64,000 nt of DNA, from positions 124,001 through 188,000 of the forward strand of contig NZ_OCTS01000006.1 of assembly GCF_900232865.1 (NCBI RefSeq), in the 5' to 3' direction. Made by a program: the position numbers and the translations under genes. Shown here piece after piece: positions 1 to 8,651 of this stretch (its first letter is position 1; every line of letters begins with the position of its first letter). Under the pieces are notes generated by a model, which made no database searches, had not been told where the DNA came from, and saw only the letters and a list, made by a program, of their open reading frames with translations. This stretch comes from Corynebacterium dentalis (GTDB lineage: Bacteria > Actinomycetota > Actinomycetes > Mycobacteriales > Mycobacteriaceae).

Positions 1-2013
1 CTGCTCCGTGACGATCAAGTTGCCACCGCGCAGGATCGGCGAGCTCATGAGGAACCAACGCATGGCATCGGAACCATCGCGGTCAAAGACCTCGTTGACA
101 TCCGGGTAGTTGCCCTTGGACTTGGACATCTTCAGCCCGTCATCGCCCAGCACGATGCCGTGAGCCACCACCTTGCGGAATGCAGGGCGGTCGAACAGCG
201 CCACGGACAGCACGTGCAGCAGGTAGAACCAGCCACGGGTCTGACCGATGTACTCCACGATGAAGTCCGCTGGAGCGTGAGTCTCAAACCATTCCTTGTT
301 CTCGAATGGGTAGTGGACCTGCGCAAACGGCATGGATCCGGACTCGAACCAGCAGTCCAGCACCTCGGGAACACGGCGCATGATGGACTGGCCCGTGGGA
401 TCGTCCGGGTTCGGACGGGTCAGCTCATCAATGTCCGGACGGTGCAAAGACGCAGGACGGCGGCCGAAGTCGCGCTCCAACTCATCCAGGGAACCATACA
501 CATCCACGCGTGGGTACTCGTCGTTATCCGAGACCCACACTGGGATCGGCGAACCCCAGTAGCGGTTACGGGAGATGTTCCAATCGCGGGCGTTTTCCAG
601 CCACTTGCCAAACTGGCCATCGCGGATGTGCTCCGGCAGCCACTCGATCTCATCGTGGTTCAGCTCCACCATCCGGTCGCGGAACTTCGTCACGGCCACG
701 AACCAGGACGGTAGAGCCATGTAGATCAGCGGCTCACCAGAGCGCCACGAGTGCGGGTAGGAGTGCTCGATCGTCTGGTGGCGGACCACCTTTCCGGCTT
801 CCTTGAGGTCCTTGATGATCTCCTTGTTGGCGTCGAAAACAAGGAGGCCTTCGTACTCAGGAACGAGGGAGGTGAACTTGCCGTCCATGTCCACGGGGAT
901 GACTACCTCGATGCCGGCGGCGTCGCAGGTGTTCATATCGTCCTCACCGAAGGCCGGGGCCTGGTGGACGATGCCCGTGCCGTCTTCGGTGGTGACGTAG
1001 TCCGCACCGAGGATCTGGAACGCGTTGGGGTGATCGCGGAAGTAGCCGAAGATCGGCTCGTAGGTCAGGCCGATCAGCTCTGTGCCGGGGTACTCGCTAA
1101 CCACAGTATGGTTCTCGCCGAGCTCCTTAGCATACGCGCCCACTAGGTCCTGCGCCAGCAGGAAACGACGGCCAACGAAGCCCTCAGCACCGTCCTCGCC
1201 CACCTCGACCTGCACGTAGGTCACGGAAGGGTTGACGGCCAGCGCCAAGTTGGAAGGCAGCGTCCATGGCGTGGTGGTCCATGCCAGCGCGGTCGCGCCT
1301 ACCAGGTCCGCATTCGCAGATGAGCCGTCCGTGACGCCCGTGATGGGGAACGTCACGGTCAGCGTGGGATCCTGGCGCATCTTGTAAGAATCATCCAGGC
1401 GCGTCTCCTGGTTAGACAGCGGCGTGTTCTCCGCCCAGGAGTAGGGCAGCACGCGGAAGCCCTGGTACACCAGGCCCTTATCCCACAGCGCCTTAAACGC
1501 CCACATCACAGACTCCATAAAGTCCAGATCCATGGTCTTGTAGCCATTTTCGAAGTCCACCCAGCGAGCCTGACGAGTGACATACGCCTTCCACTCGTCC
1601 GCGTAGCGCAGCACGGAAGTGGCGCAGTAATCGTTGAACTTGGCCACGCCCATCTCTTCGATTTCCTGGCGCCCCTTGATGCCCAGCTGCTTCTCCGCCT
1701 CCAGCTCCGCTGGCAGGCCATGGCAATCCCAGCCGAATACACGAGCAACCTTCTTGCCGCGCATGGTCTGGTAACGAGGAACGATGTCCTTGACGTAGCC
1801 CGTCAGCAAGTGGCCATAGTGTGGCAGGCCGTTGGCGAAGGGTGGGCCGTCGTAAAAGACGTATTCTTCCGCGCCGTCTCGCTGCTCGATGGACTCCGCG
1901 AAGGTGTTATCTTGAGCCCAATAATCCAGGACTTCCTGCTCCATCACAGGGAAAGAGGAGGTGCCCTGGGTCATGTCCTTGCGGGGATACGCGCCGCCAG
2001 CTGGGGTGTTCAT
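1..2013 (-). CDS. ileS: Isoleucyl-tRNA synthetase, C-terminus cut by window edge
   Basis: Class I aminoacyl-tRNA synthetase that charges tRNA-Ile in the cytoplasm. About 671 residues are present; the C-terminal anticodon-binding part lies outside the window. The class I HIGH signature is PHYGH at residues 64-68 and KMSKS lies near residue 628. The N-terminal block ([16 protein letters not shown], then [11 protein letters not shown]) is of the eukaryote-like type found in actinobacteria, a type associated in mycobacteria with natural mupirocin insensitivity; that phenotype is inferred, not seen. The ATG at 2011-2013 follows AAGGAT with suitable spacing. A T-box riboswitch precedes it. Identity is very secure. 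Confidence 0.97.
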   Translation of the reverse strand, partial: MNTPAGGAYPRKDMTQGTSSFPVMEQEVLDYWAQDNTFAESIEQRDGAEEYVFYDGPPFANGLPHYGHLLTGYVKDIVPRYQTMRGKKVARVFGWDCHGLPAELEAEKQLGIKGRQEIEEMGVAKFNDYCATSVLRYADEWKAYVTRQARWVDFENGYKTMDLDFMESVMWAFKALWDKGLVYQGFRVLPYSWAENTPLSNQETRLDDSYKMRQDPTLTVTFPITGVTDGSSANADLVGATALAWTTTPWTLPSNLALAVNPSVTYVQVEVGEDGAEGFVGRRFLLAQDLVGAYAKELGENHTVVSEYPGTELIGLTYEPIFGYFRDHPNAFQILGADYVTTEDGTGIVHQAPAFGEDDMNTCDAAGIEVVIPVDMDGKFTSLVPEYEGLLVFDANKEIIKDLKEAGKVVRHQTIEHSYPHSWRSGEPLIYMALPSWFVAVTKFRDRMVELNHDEIEWLPEHIRDGQFGKWLENARDWNISRNRYWGSPIPVWVSDNDEYPRVDVYGSLDELERDFGRRPASLHRPDIDELTRPNPDDPTGQSIMRRVPEVLDCWFESGSMPFAQVHYPFENKEWFETHAPADFIVEYIGQTRGWFYLLHVLSVALFDRPAFRKVVAHGIVLGDDGLKMSKSKGNYPDVNEVFDRDGSDAMRWFLMSSPILRGGNLIVTEQ

Positions 2014-2075
2014 GGTGGTTGAAGATCCTTTGTGTCCGTGTTATTCGTTTCGTCTCACCGTGTCTTCTTTCTCTC

Positions 2076-2110
2076 GACGCCAGCCTCGGTAAGGCCTGAA
2101 GTGTGGCGTC
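2076..2110. repeat. Convergent pair of GACGCCA motifs in the ileS leader
   Basis: GACGCCA at 2076-2082 (plus) and TGGCGTC at 2104-2110 face each other, and their T-rich flanks also match as an inverted repeat (TCGACGCCA pairs with TGGCGTCGA; outer TTCTT pairs with AAGAA). The resulting hairpin sits between the T-box and the ileS start codon. It could take part in the translational switch or simply be two copies of the recurrent motif described in the findings. No T-run follows on the transcribed strand, so an intrinsic terminator is unlikely. Confidence 0.6.
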
Positions 2111-2345
2111 GAAAAGAAGAAAACAGGGACGTGACGGACACGCGGTACCACCCTGGTTGACCGACACCCACGCACCACTTCTGTGCTACACGCACAGACA
2201 GGCGCGAATGCCGATCCACTCATCATGCGGCGTATCGTGCCGCGAACCCGCCCGGTTCTACTGAGCGCCCTTCGCTCTCTCGAGAGTGCAAGAGCCACCG
2301 TTCTTCCGGTGACGCTCCCCGGTGATTGCCGGATCTACGCGAATA
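2110..2345 (-). promoter_or_regulatory. T-box riboswitch controlling ileS (isoleucine specific)
   Basis: Read on the minus strand, the T-box consensus AGGGTGGTACCGCG is present exactly at 2141-2154. Upstream, a tiny hairpin CCGG-caATCa-CCGG carries an ATC isoleucine specifier codon (2324-2326) in its loop, followed by GGGGAGCGTCACCGGAAGAA. This matches the ultrashort stem I T-boxes known upstream of actinobacterial ileS, which sense uncharged tRNA-Ile and usually act on translation. No T-tract terminator follows the T-box, which fits translational rather than transcriptional control. The -10 candidate TAGACT is at 2352-2357. Confidence 0.93.
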
Positions 2346-2354
2346 GTGCCGAGT

Positions 2355-2519
2355 CTACACCCGGTTTTTACGATGCCGGATCCAGTCCACGATGAACAGG
2401 ACGATTCCGGCTGCCGCGATCACTACGCAGACGATGGCCCAGGCCGTCGATCCGAAGATCAGGGCCACGATCAGGGCGATGAAGCCCAGAACGGAGAGGG
2501 CCAGTGCGTAGATGAACAT
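2355..2519 (-). CDS. 54-residue membrane protein between divIVA and ileS
   Basis: A small ORF of 54 codons on the minus strand, starting with ATG three bases after the divIVA stop codon and ending inside the predicted ileS -10 element. The product is almost wholly hydrophobic: two predicted membrane segments (from MFIYALALSVLGFIALIVAL and from WAIVCVVIAAAGIVLFIV) and a short basic tail ending RHRKNRV. There is no independent ribosome-binding site, so translation is probably coupled to divIVA. I do not recognise a family. Hydrophobicity pattern, basic tail and tight spacing argue for a real gene. A role in envelope growth is only suggested by position. Confidence 0.7.
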   Translation of the reverse strand: MFIYALALSVLGFIALIVALIFGSTAWAIVCVVIAAAGIVLFIVDWIRHRKNRV

Positions 2520-2522
2520 GAA

Positions 2523-3656
2523 CTAGCGGTTGTTGTTCTCTACCTCTGGGGTACCAGCCGGTGCGGCGGTTCCGCGAGAGGTGAGCTCCTCCAGCTGAGA
2601 CTCCAAGAAGGTCTTGAGGCGGGTGCGGTACTCGCGCTCGTAGGTGCGCAGTTCCTCGATACGAGCCTCAAGGGTGGTCTGCTGCTTCTTGATGGTGTTC
2701 ATGATCTCAGTGTGCTTGCGCTCTGCATCCTGCTCGAGAGCGTTGGCCTTCTCCTGAGCCTGGCGGATCTGAGCCTCGGACTGAGCGTTGGCATCAGACA
2801 GCAGGGTCTTGGAGCGCTGATCTGCATCGGCGAGCTGAGCGTCAGACTTCTGCTTGGCCTCGGCGAGCATCTTCTCGGAACGAGCCTTGGCATCGGCCAG
2901 CTGTGCGTCAGCGGTCTTCTTCGCATCTTCCAGGGTCTTGGAGGAGGAAGAGTTGGCCTGATCGACGGTGCGCTTAGCCTCGTTGCGGGCATCTGCCAGC
3001 ATGGAGGAGGACTCTGCCTTAGCATCGCCGGTGAGGCGGTCTGCCATCTCCTGAGCCAGGGACAGCACGCGGGCAGCCTGCATGTGGGTATCCGCGGTGG
3101 CGGTTCCCTGGGGCGCATCACCGGTGGAAGCAGCGGCTGCTGCAGCAGCAGGAACGGCGTTGCCGGACTTGCGGGAATCTGCAGCGTCGGCTTCGGCCTT
3201 CTTAGCGCGCTCTTCAGCGGCCTTGGCACGGGACTCTGCGTCCTTGATGCGGGACTCGTACTTGGACTCGAGCTCGCGGCGGACCTTCGCCTCAACCTCG
3301 GAGTTAGAAGCAGAATTCTGCTGTGGAGCGCGGCTAGCGTACTCGGCCTCAACGTCCTTGCGGACCTTGGCCTCTACCTCGCGGCGAACGTCGGCTTCCA
3401 CGTCACGGCGAACGTCAGCCTCAATCTTGCGGCGCAGCTCTGCTTCGTCAACAGCAGGAGCGGCGGCAGCAGCGGTACCTGCGCCGGAGCCATCTTCTAC
3501 CTTGCGCTGGAGATCCGCATTCTCATCCTGCAGCTCAGCAAGGGTGTCCTCAACGAGGTCGAGGAACTGATCCACCTCGTCCTCGTTGTAGCCTCGCTTG
3601 CCAATAGGCGGCTTGCTGAAAGCCACGTTGTGAACGTCAGCTGGAGTCAGTGGCAT
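2523..3656 (-). CDS. divIVA: DivIVA/Wag31 polar growth scaffold
   Basis: Cytoplasmic coiled-coil protein that marks cell poles and recruits the peptidoglycan elongation machinery in corynebacteria and mycobacteria. The N-terminal membrane-binding DivIVA domain is clear: [20 protein letters not shown] followed by [19 protein letters not shown]. After an Ala/Gly-rich linker the remainder is long heptad-rich coiled coil, with charged repeats (EVEADVRR-type near 100-140; LADA+[13 protein letters not shown] near 240-300). At 377 residues it is longer than mycobacterial Wag31 (about 260), which is usual for Corynebacterium. The gene lies downstream of the division cluster with its own 280-base upstream region. 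Confidence 0.95.
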   Translation of the reverse strand: MPLTPADVHNVAFSKPPIGKRGYNEDEVDQFLDLVEDTLAELQDENADLQRKVEDGSGAGTAAAAAPAVDEAELRRKIEADVRRDVEADVRREVEAKVRKDVEAEYASRAPQQNSASNSEVEAKVRRELESKYESRIKDAESRAKAAEERAKKAEADAADSRKSGNAVPAAAAAAASTGDAPQGTATADTHMQAARVLSLAQEMADRLTGDAKAESSSMLADARNEAKRTVDQANSSSSKTLEDAKKTADAQLADAKARSEKMLAEAKQKSDAQLADADQRSKTLLSDANAQSEAQIRQAQEKANALEQDAERKHTEIMNTIKKQQTTLEARIEELRTYEREYRTRLKTFLESQLEELTSRGTAAPAGTPEVENNNR

Positions 3657-3939
3657 AGGTTCGTCCCTTCCAAATCGGAATTGCCTCGTTGTGCCAGAGG
3701 TTTTAATTTTTATGAAAACTTTTAAGTAGCATAGCAGCGCTCACCATATAAGGCTTAACTACACGTGTAAATTCTACCGTGTCTATTGGCAGATTGTTAC
3801 AGAGCGAAACAGCGTTTTCTTCCACAGCGCTGAAAAATTCCACGAAAATGTCCGCGCCACCCTGTGAGAGGTAAGGCGCGGACTTTTAAGACTCTGGGTC
3901 AGAAAGCGGAACCGCAACGTCGAGGAGCGTCTAGATCAA
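3657..3939. other. divIVA upstream region
   Basis: A 283-base gap between yggT and divIVA, both on the minus strand. The half nearest divIVA is AT-rich relative to the surroundings (around 3700-3790), as expected for a promoter. The half nearest yggT carries the hairpin listed separately. I see no ORF that looks coding and no recognisable operator. Confidence 0.5.
3850..3883 (-). terminator. Hairpin downstream of yggT
   Basis: Perfect 9-bp arms GTCCGCGCC (3850-3858) and GGCGCGGAC (3875-3883) with a 16-base loop. T-rich bases follow on both strands (CTTTTAAG on plus, ATTTTCG on minus). It would end the dcw transcript after yggT before the divIVA promoter. Confidence 0.65.
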
Positions 3940-4227
3940 CTAGATCAAGGCCATGAAGATCCGGGACAAGATCTGCAATCCGAAGAACAGCACCAGGATG
4001 GACAGATCCAAAGCGATGCCACCCATCCGCAGTGGCGGAATGAGCTTGCGCAAAGCCTTGACCGGCGGATCCGTCACCACGAACACCGGCTCCGCCAGGA
4101 TGGAGAACCACCGTTGTGGCCGCCAGTTGCGGGAAAAGGATTGGATCATTTCAATGACGATCCGCAGCACCAAAATAAAGGTGTAAAAGCGAATCAGCCA
4201 GACTAATAGAAGGAAGAAGGCAGACAC
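3940..4227 (-). CDS. YggT family membrane protein
   Basis: Small integral membrane protein of 95 residues with two hydrophobic segments (residues about 4-25 and 70-92) and the family-typical central stretch RWFSILAEPVFVVTDPPVKA followed by LRKLIPPLRMGGIALDLS. YggT proteins sit beside sepF and divIVA in many Gram-positive and cyanobacterial genomes and have been linked to envelope or osmotic homeostasis; the biochemical role is not settled. It starts six bases after the sepF stop, so the two are probably co-translated. Confidence 0.9.
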   Translation of the reverse strand: MSAFFLLLVWLIRFYTFILVLRIVIEMIQSFSRNWRPQRWFSILAEPVFVVTDPPVKALRKLIPPLRMGGIALDLSILVLFFGLQILSRIFMALI

Positions 4228-4233
4228 GGTGGC

Positions 4234-4827
4234 TTAGAGTTCCTCAGCCAGCTGCTCCAGCTGGCTTGGCTCGAGGTGCAGGCCCTGTGGAATCAACACG
4301 AAGTTGCGCACACCGTTGAGCTTCTTCAACTCGGCATCCACGCCGCGAGCCAAGCCAGCGGCGAAGTCCAGCACGCGACGTGCCTCGCCCTTTTCCATGC
4401 CACCCAAGTTGAACACAGTCACGTCGCCAGACTTGATGATTTCCGCGAGGTCACTGCCCTGCGTGTAGGTGCTCAAGGCGATGCGTACCACCTTGGGCTC
4501 CTTCGGCTCATCCGCGACAGGATTCGCAGCAGAAGAGCGAGCACCCACGGCAGGCTCATCAAAGCGGCTAGCGCCCGGCGTGCGGGATGCGCCCGAGCCG
4601 TACTCGCCGTAGGAGGAGCGAGTGCGGGAAGAGTAACGATCCTCGCGAGCACGAGTGGAAGCGCCGCGGTCCATTGCTGATCGTTCAGCGGCATCTCGGC
4701 TTACGGACTCACGACGAGCCCCCGCGCCTTCTTCGCTAAACCCATCGCCAAAGTAGGGATCCTGGTAGTTTTCGACCTCTCCAAAGCCGAAGAACTCCTT
4801 GAGTTTTCCGCCTAAACCATCAGACAT
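4234..4827 (-). CDS. sepF: Cell division protein SepF
   Basis: SepF tethers FtsZ to the membrane and organises the Z-ring; in this group it replaces FtsA, which is absent from the cluster. The product is 197 residues: an N-terminal helix MSDGLGGKLKEFFGFGEV that would act as the membrane anchor, a disordered Arg/Ser/Glu-rich linker (about 40-105), then the DUF552 fold (from PKVVRIALSTYTQGSDLAEI to LEPSQLEQLAEEL). The ATG at 4827 is preceded by AAGGAAC at good spacing; a longer frame from 4878 lacks this and would add residues before the anchor helix, so I reject it. Confidence 0.95.
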   Translation of the reverse strand: MSDGLGGKLKEFFGFGEVENYQDPYFGDGFSEEGAGARRESVSRDAAERSAMDRGASTRAREDRYSSRTRSSYGEYGSGASRTPGASRFDEPAVGARSSAANPVADEPKEPKVVRIALSTYTQGSDLAEIIKSGDVTVFNLGGMEKGEARRVLDFAAGLARGVDAELKKLNGVRNFVLIPQGLHLEPSQLEQLAEEL

Positions 4828-4925
4828 GGGTGTGGTTCCTTCCCTAAAATTTGTGCCGATATCTGGCTGCACATACATGTGCTGCTTTCGTTGCTACCAG
4901 CCACGATACGGCAACTTTTCGTGGT

Positions 4926-5618
4926 CTAAATTACTGGCCTTGGGCCCATGATGTCCGTTCCGACACGCACCAGCGTTGAGCCCTCGGCAATTGCGATTTC
5001 CAAATCGTGACTCATCCCCGCCGAATAGACGGGCGCGCCCAGCACGCGGTCGGAGATTGAATCAAGCAGTTTGCGGCCGGCAGCAAAGACAGCGGCCGCG
5101 TCTGTGTCGAGAGGAGGAACGGTCATCAAACCCCGCAGCTCCAGGTGATCGGCGACTGCCACCGCATCGGCCAGGGCGTCGATATCCTCGGCCACTGCTC
5201 CCCCGCGTTGTGGGTCGCCGTCTGCACTGAACTGCAGCAAGACGGGCAGCGCGCCCTCCCGGTCACCGCGGGCGATCGCCAGCGTGGCGCCTCTTTCGAA
5301 GCCTTCCACCAGCTTCCGGGAATCCACGGTGTGCACGGCTGCAGCCCACCGCGCCACCGAGTTGGCCTTCTTGGACTGCACTTGCCCCACCATGTGAATC
5401 TCGGGGGTTCCTTGCAGCACCTCCGCTTTGGCACGCGCTTCCTGTTCGCGGTTCTCCCCCACGGCACCCACGCCGAATCCGGCGAGAGCCTGCACGTCTT
5501 CCACAGGGTGAAACTTGGTGATGGGCAGCAGGTCTGCCCCACCGGCGATCGCGATGCGTTGCCGAACGTCCCGGAGCCGGTGCGCCAATTCCTCGGCGCG
5601 CGTACCTTGTGCGTCCAT
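4926..5618 (-). CDS. YggS/PROSC family PLP homeostasis protein
   Basis: Pyridoxal-phosphate-binding TIM-barrel protein of the alanine racemase N-terminal fold, involved in PLP balance rather than racemisation. The PLP lysine lies in LLPITKFHP, the conserved GENREQE and HMVGQVQSKKAN motifs follow, and the C-terminus has the phosphate-binding GSTLVRVGTDIMG. About 230 residues, normal for the family. I choose the ATG at 5618 because AAGGAG lies upstream; alternatives at 5639 and 5675 have no ribosome-binding site. The position between pgeF and sepF is standard in actinobacteria. Confidence 0.9.
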   Translation of the reverse strand: MDAQGTRAEELAHRLRDVRQRIAIAGGADLLPITKFHPVEDVQALAGFGVGAVGENREQEARAKAEVLQGTPEIHMVGQVQSKKANSVARWAAAVHTVDSRKLVEGFERGATLAIARGDREGALPVLLQFSADGDPQRGGAVAEDIDALADAVAVADHLELRGLMTVPPLDTDAAAVFAAGRKLLDSISDRVLGAPVYSAGMSHDLEIAIAEGSTLVRVGTDIMGPRPVI

Positions 5619-5707
5619 TCGGTGTTCTCGCTCCTTCATCTGGGGACTTCGGTGTTTCTTTATTCCCGACGCCATACTCGCCGCGCCGAAAACTTCGAGC
5701 CATGGCT

Positions 5708-6436
5708 CTACGGCATCCAGGTGATGCCGGCTTGGCGACCGGTCACACCCTCACGACGGTAAGAGAAAAAATTCTTGTCTTCTACCGTGCAGCGCGGGTC
5801 GGCGTCGATCAAACGAACGCCGAGGCCGAGCAGCTGGCGGGTGAGGCCGGCCCGGATATCCACACCACTTGTCCCTTGGGCTGTGGTGGTTCGTGAGCCT
5901 GGCAGCTTGGACTCCACATCTGCTGCCATGGAATCGGGGACCTCGTAGTTGGTGCCGCTGGCAGCGGCACCCATCAAGGCATGGATCTGTGCGGGAATGG
6001 CTCCCAGCTCTTCCATGCGGGCGATGGTTCTGCGCACCACTCCATTGCGAGCACCCATCCGGCCAGCGTGCACCGCGGCGATCACTCCGGCGGATTCGTC
6101 CGAGAGCAACAGCGGCACGCAATCGGCGGTTAGCACCGCCAGAGCCACTCCGGGGACGGTGGTGACCAACGCATCCGTGGCCTCGATGGGACCGGCGCCC
6201 ACCATGTCCGCGGTCACTTCCGTGACGTTGGGGGAATGGATCTGTTCCATGTAGACCACGCGCTCGGCGGGCAGGCCGATGATGTCTGCCAGCCGTTCGC
6301 GGTTCTGCGCTACTGCCCGGGGATCATCTTTGACGTGATCGCCCAGGTTGAAGGAGGAATACGGACCTGCAGAAAACCCGCCGTGCCGGTTGGTGAATAC
6401 CTTGCGGACAGTGGGCTGTTCTGACTGAATGCTCAC
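5708..6436 (-). CDS. pgeF: YfiH/PgeF laccase-domain protein
   Basis: Cytoplasmic multicopper polyphenol-oxidoreductase-fold protein. Family members act as peptidoglycan-editing factors (removing wrongly incorporated amino acids from UDP-MurNAc) or as purine nucleoside phosphorylases. The 242-residue product has the metal-binding signature residues: QIHSPNV near residue 85, LTADCVPLLL near 115 and AAVHAGRMG near 135. The usual aromatic in the last motif (HAGWRG) is replaced, reading HAGRMG. The gene follows ftsZ by 12 bases, as in other actinobacteria. Confidence 0.9.
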   Translation of the reverse strand: MSIQSEQPTVRKVFTNRHGGFSAGPYSSFNLGDHVKDDPRAVAQNRERLADIIGLPAERVVYMEQIHSPNVTEVTADMVGAGPIEATDALVTTVPGVALAVLTADCVPLLLSDESAGVIAAVHAGRMGARNGVVRRTIARMEELGAIPAQIHALMGAAASGTNYEVPDSMAADVESKLPGSRTTTAQGTSGVDIRAGLTRQLLGLGVRLIDADPRCTVEDKNFFSYRREGVTGRQAGITWMP

Positions 6437-6448
6437 GTGATTCCTGAT

Positions 6449-7774
6449 CTATCGGAAGTCTGGGAGATCCAGATCGTCTTCATCGTCCTGCGCGGCAAAG
6501 CGCTGGTCAGATGCGTAGCGATCGTTCGAGTAGCGATCCTCACCTCGGGAGGTGAACAGGCCACCGTTGCTCTGGCCGGGGTAGCCATCGCCACGTGGGA
6601 CATCCGAGCGAGTGCGCTGCGCGAAGCTACTTGATGGGCGAGACTCCTGCTGGCCGTAGCCGCCCTGTGCGTGGCGAGACTGCTCAGCAGGCTGCTCCAC
6701 TGCGTGCTGCGGCAGCGGGGATACGGAAGGCTGAGCTGGCTCTTCGCCACCGAAGATGGTCGCGCTCTGCGTTGGTGCGGCGGATGGGCGCTGCTGGCCG
6801 TTGCGCTGATCGCGGGAATCTGCGGATGGGGAATCGTCGAAGCCGGTGGCGATGACGGTCACGCGGACCTCGTCTCCCAGCTGGTCGTCGATGATGGTGC
6901 CGAAGATGATGTTGGCATCCTCGTCTGCCAGATCCTCCACCAGAGTTGCAGCCTGGGAAACCTCCATGAGGCCCAGGTCAGAGCCACCAGCGAAGGAAAG
7001 CAGCACGCCCTTGGCGCCCTTCATGGTGGACTCCAGCAGTGGGGAGTTGATGGCAGATTCGGTGGCCTTGATCGCACGGCTCTCGCCGCGCGCAGTACCG
7101 ATGCCCATCAGTGCGGAGCCGGCGTCCGTCATGACGGAGCGCACGTCGGCGAAGTCCACGTTGATCACACCTGGGGTGGTGATCAGCTTGGTGATTCCTT
7201 CCACACCGGAGAGCAGAACCTCATCGGCCTTGCGGAAAGCTTCCATCATGGACAGCTCTTCGTCGCTCATGCGCAGCAGAGAGTCGTTTGGAATAACGAT
7301 CAACGTATCGCACACGTCGCGCAGCTCGTCGATGCCGGACAGAGCTTGCTTGCCACGGCGACGACCCTCGAAGGTGAAGGGACGAGTCACTACGCCGACG
7401 GTCAGTGCGTTCTGCTTCTTGGCGATGTTGGCCACTACGGGAGCCGCACCGGTGCCGGTGCCGCCGCCCTCGCCAGCGGTCACAAACACCATGTCTGCGC
7501 CGGAGAGGATCTCCTCGATCTGGTCCTTGTGATCCTCAGCGGACTTGCGTCCGACATCCGGGTTAGCGCCCGCGCCGAGGCCACGGGTTTCTTCGCGGCC
7601 GATGTCCAGCTTGACGTCTGCATCGGTGAGCATGAGCGCCTGCGCGTCCGTGTTGATCGCGATGAATTCAACGCCCTGGAGCTTCTCATCGATCATGCGG
7701 TTGACAGCGTTGACGCCGCCGCCGCCGACACCAACCACCTTGATCTCGGCTAGGTGGTTTCCTGGAGTGGTCAT
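6449..7774 (-). CDS. ftsZ: Cell division GTPase FtsZ
   Basis: Tubulin-like GTPase that forms the cytokinetic Z-ring. The start ATG at 7774 gives [20 protein letters not shown], with GGAG eight bases upstream; the frame extends further but without family similarity. GTP-binding motifs are [11 protein letters not shown] at the N-terminus and the tubulin signature [11 protein letters not shown] near residue 105. After the conserved core (to about 320) there is a Gln/Ser/Arg-rich linker and the conserved tail DDLDLPDFR that docks SepF and FtsW. 441 residues. About 200 bases upstream separate it from ftsQ and could hold a dedicated promoter. Confidence 0.98.
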   Translation of the reverse strand: MTTPGNHLAEIKVVGVGGGGVNAVNRMIDEKLQGVEFIAINTDAQALMLTDADVKLDIGREETRGLGAGANPDVGRKSAEDHKDQIEEILSGADMVFVTAGEGGGTGTGAAPVVANIAKKQNALTVGVVTRPFTFEGRRRGKQALSGIDELRDVCDTLIVIPNDSLLRMSDEELSMMEAFRKADEVLLSGVEGITKLITTPGVINVDFADVRSVMTDAGSALMGIGTARGESRAIKATESAINSPLLESTMKGAKGVLLSFAGGSDLGLMEVSQAATLVEDLADEDANIIFGTIIDDQLGDEVRVTVIATGFDDSPSADSRDQRNGQQRPSAAPTQSATIFGGEEPAQPSVSPLPQHAVEQPAEQSRHAQGGYGQQESRPSSSFAQRTRSDVPRGDGYPGQSNGGLFTSRGEDRYSNDRYASDQRFAAQDDEDDLDLPDFR

Positions 7775-7976
7775 ATCCTGTGCTCCGCCTTTCTTGACGT
7801 CCCTGTGACGTGAACCTCTCGGGGCTCGAGGAGGTCGTCGGTGACTGTGACTGTGTGGTCTTTGTTGGTCTGTAGCGATCCGGTTTTGGAGTCCGATCTT
7901 GCTAACCATCATGACTGCCACGCGTGTCATTTACGCGCACATTTTTAGTTGCGTGTCGTAGGTCTAAAGTTCTACT

Positions 7977-8648
7977 TTAACTATCAAGAGCCGGGATGGC
8001 GGGGTTCGAAACGTTCCATTCCGCGCCGTCACGCAGCAGAACCACGCGCGTGGCCTCCGCCTTTTCCCGCGCCCTATCGGCCGAACCCCAGAACACTGTC
8101 CGATCTTCGCGGAAGTGCAGTTCGATGCTCTCCGCATTCTTGACGGACATGTATTCCAATTGCTCGCGAACCTGTGGCTGCAGTGCCACCACGGCCTGGG
8201 CCGCTGCTTCGATGGCTGCCGCATCGTCGGCCTTGACGTTGCGGAACTCCACGGCACCTTCGGGTTGCGCGCCGCTGAGGAAGACCTGCCCGTGCTCATT
8301 GACAGCCAGGGGCGTGCCTTTGTCCTTGACATAACCCACGGGCTGGTGCTCGGAGACGTCGACCGTGATCGTCGACGGCCACGAACGGGACACCGTAACC
8401 TTTTCCACCCACGGGACGGAAGCCACGTTCTTCGCCGCCGCAGCGGAATCTACACGCAGCATGTTCTCGCCCACGGAAATACCCGTGGCTTCAGCAACCT
8501 GTGCGGTATCCGCATTCGTGGCGCCGTGCACCTCGATGTTCTTCACCTTCACTAGCGGGATGAAGTACACGCAGATGCCCGCGATCGCGAGCAGCACCAC
8601 CAGCGCCGCGATGAGCGCGGGAAGCCTGCGACGAGAGTTCTTCTTCAT
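7977..8648 (-). CDS. ftsQ: Cell division protein FtsQ
   Basis: Bitopic divisome protein that forms a complex with FtsL and FtsB outside the membrane. 223 residues: a short basic cytoplasmic tail MKKNSRRR, one transmembrane helix (about 10-32), the POTRA domain (VKNIEVHGATNADTAQVAEA to PWVEKVTVSRSWPSTITVDV, then HQPVGYV) and the FtsQ beta domain. It starts three bases after the murC stop, so it is translated from the dcw polycistron. Confidence 0.95.
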   Translation of the reverse strand: MKKNSRRRLPALIAALVVLLAIAGICVYFIPLVKVKNIEVHGATNADTAQVAEATGISVGENMLRVDSAAAAKNVASVPWVEKVTVSRSWPSTITVDVSEHQPVGYVKDKGTPLAVNEHGQVFLSGAQPEGAVEFRNVKADDAAAIEAAAQAVVALQPQVREQLEYMSVKNAESIELHFREDRTVFWGSADRAREKAEATRVVLLRDGAEWNVSNPAIPALDS

Positions 8649-8651
8649 GGT

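Noticed and set aside
2322..3725. Long plus-strand frame opposite divIVA
   Set aside because: It is antisense to a clear divIVA and its Leu/Gly-rich sequence is the mirror of the Ala/Glu/Lys repeats. High GC makes such frames common.
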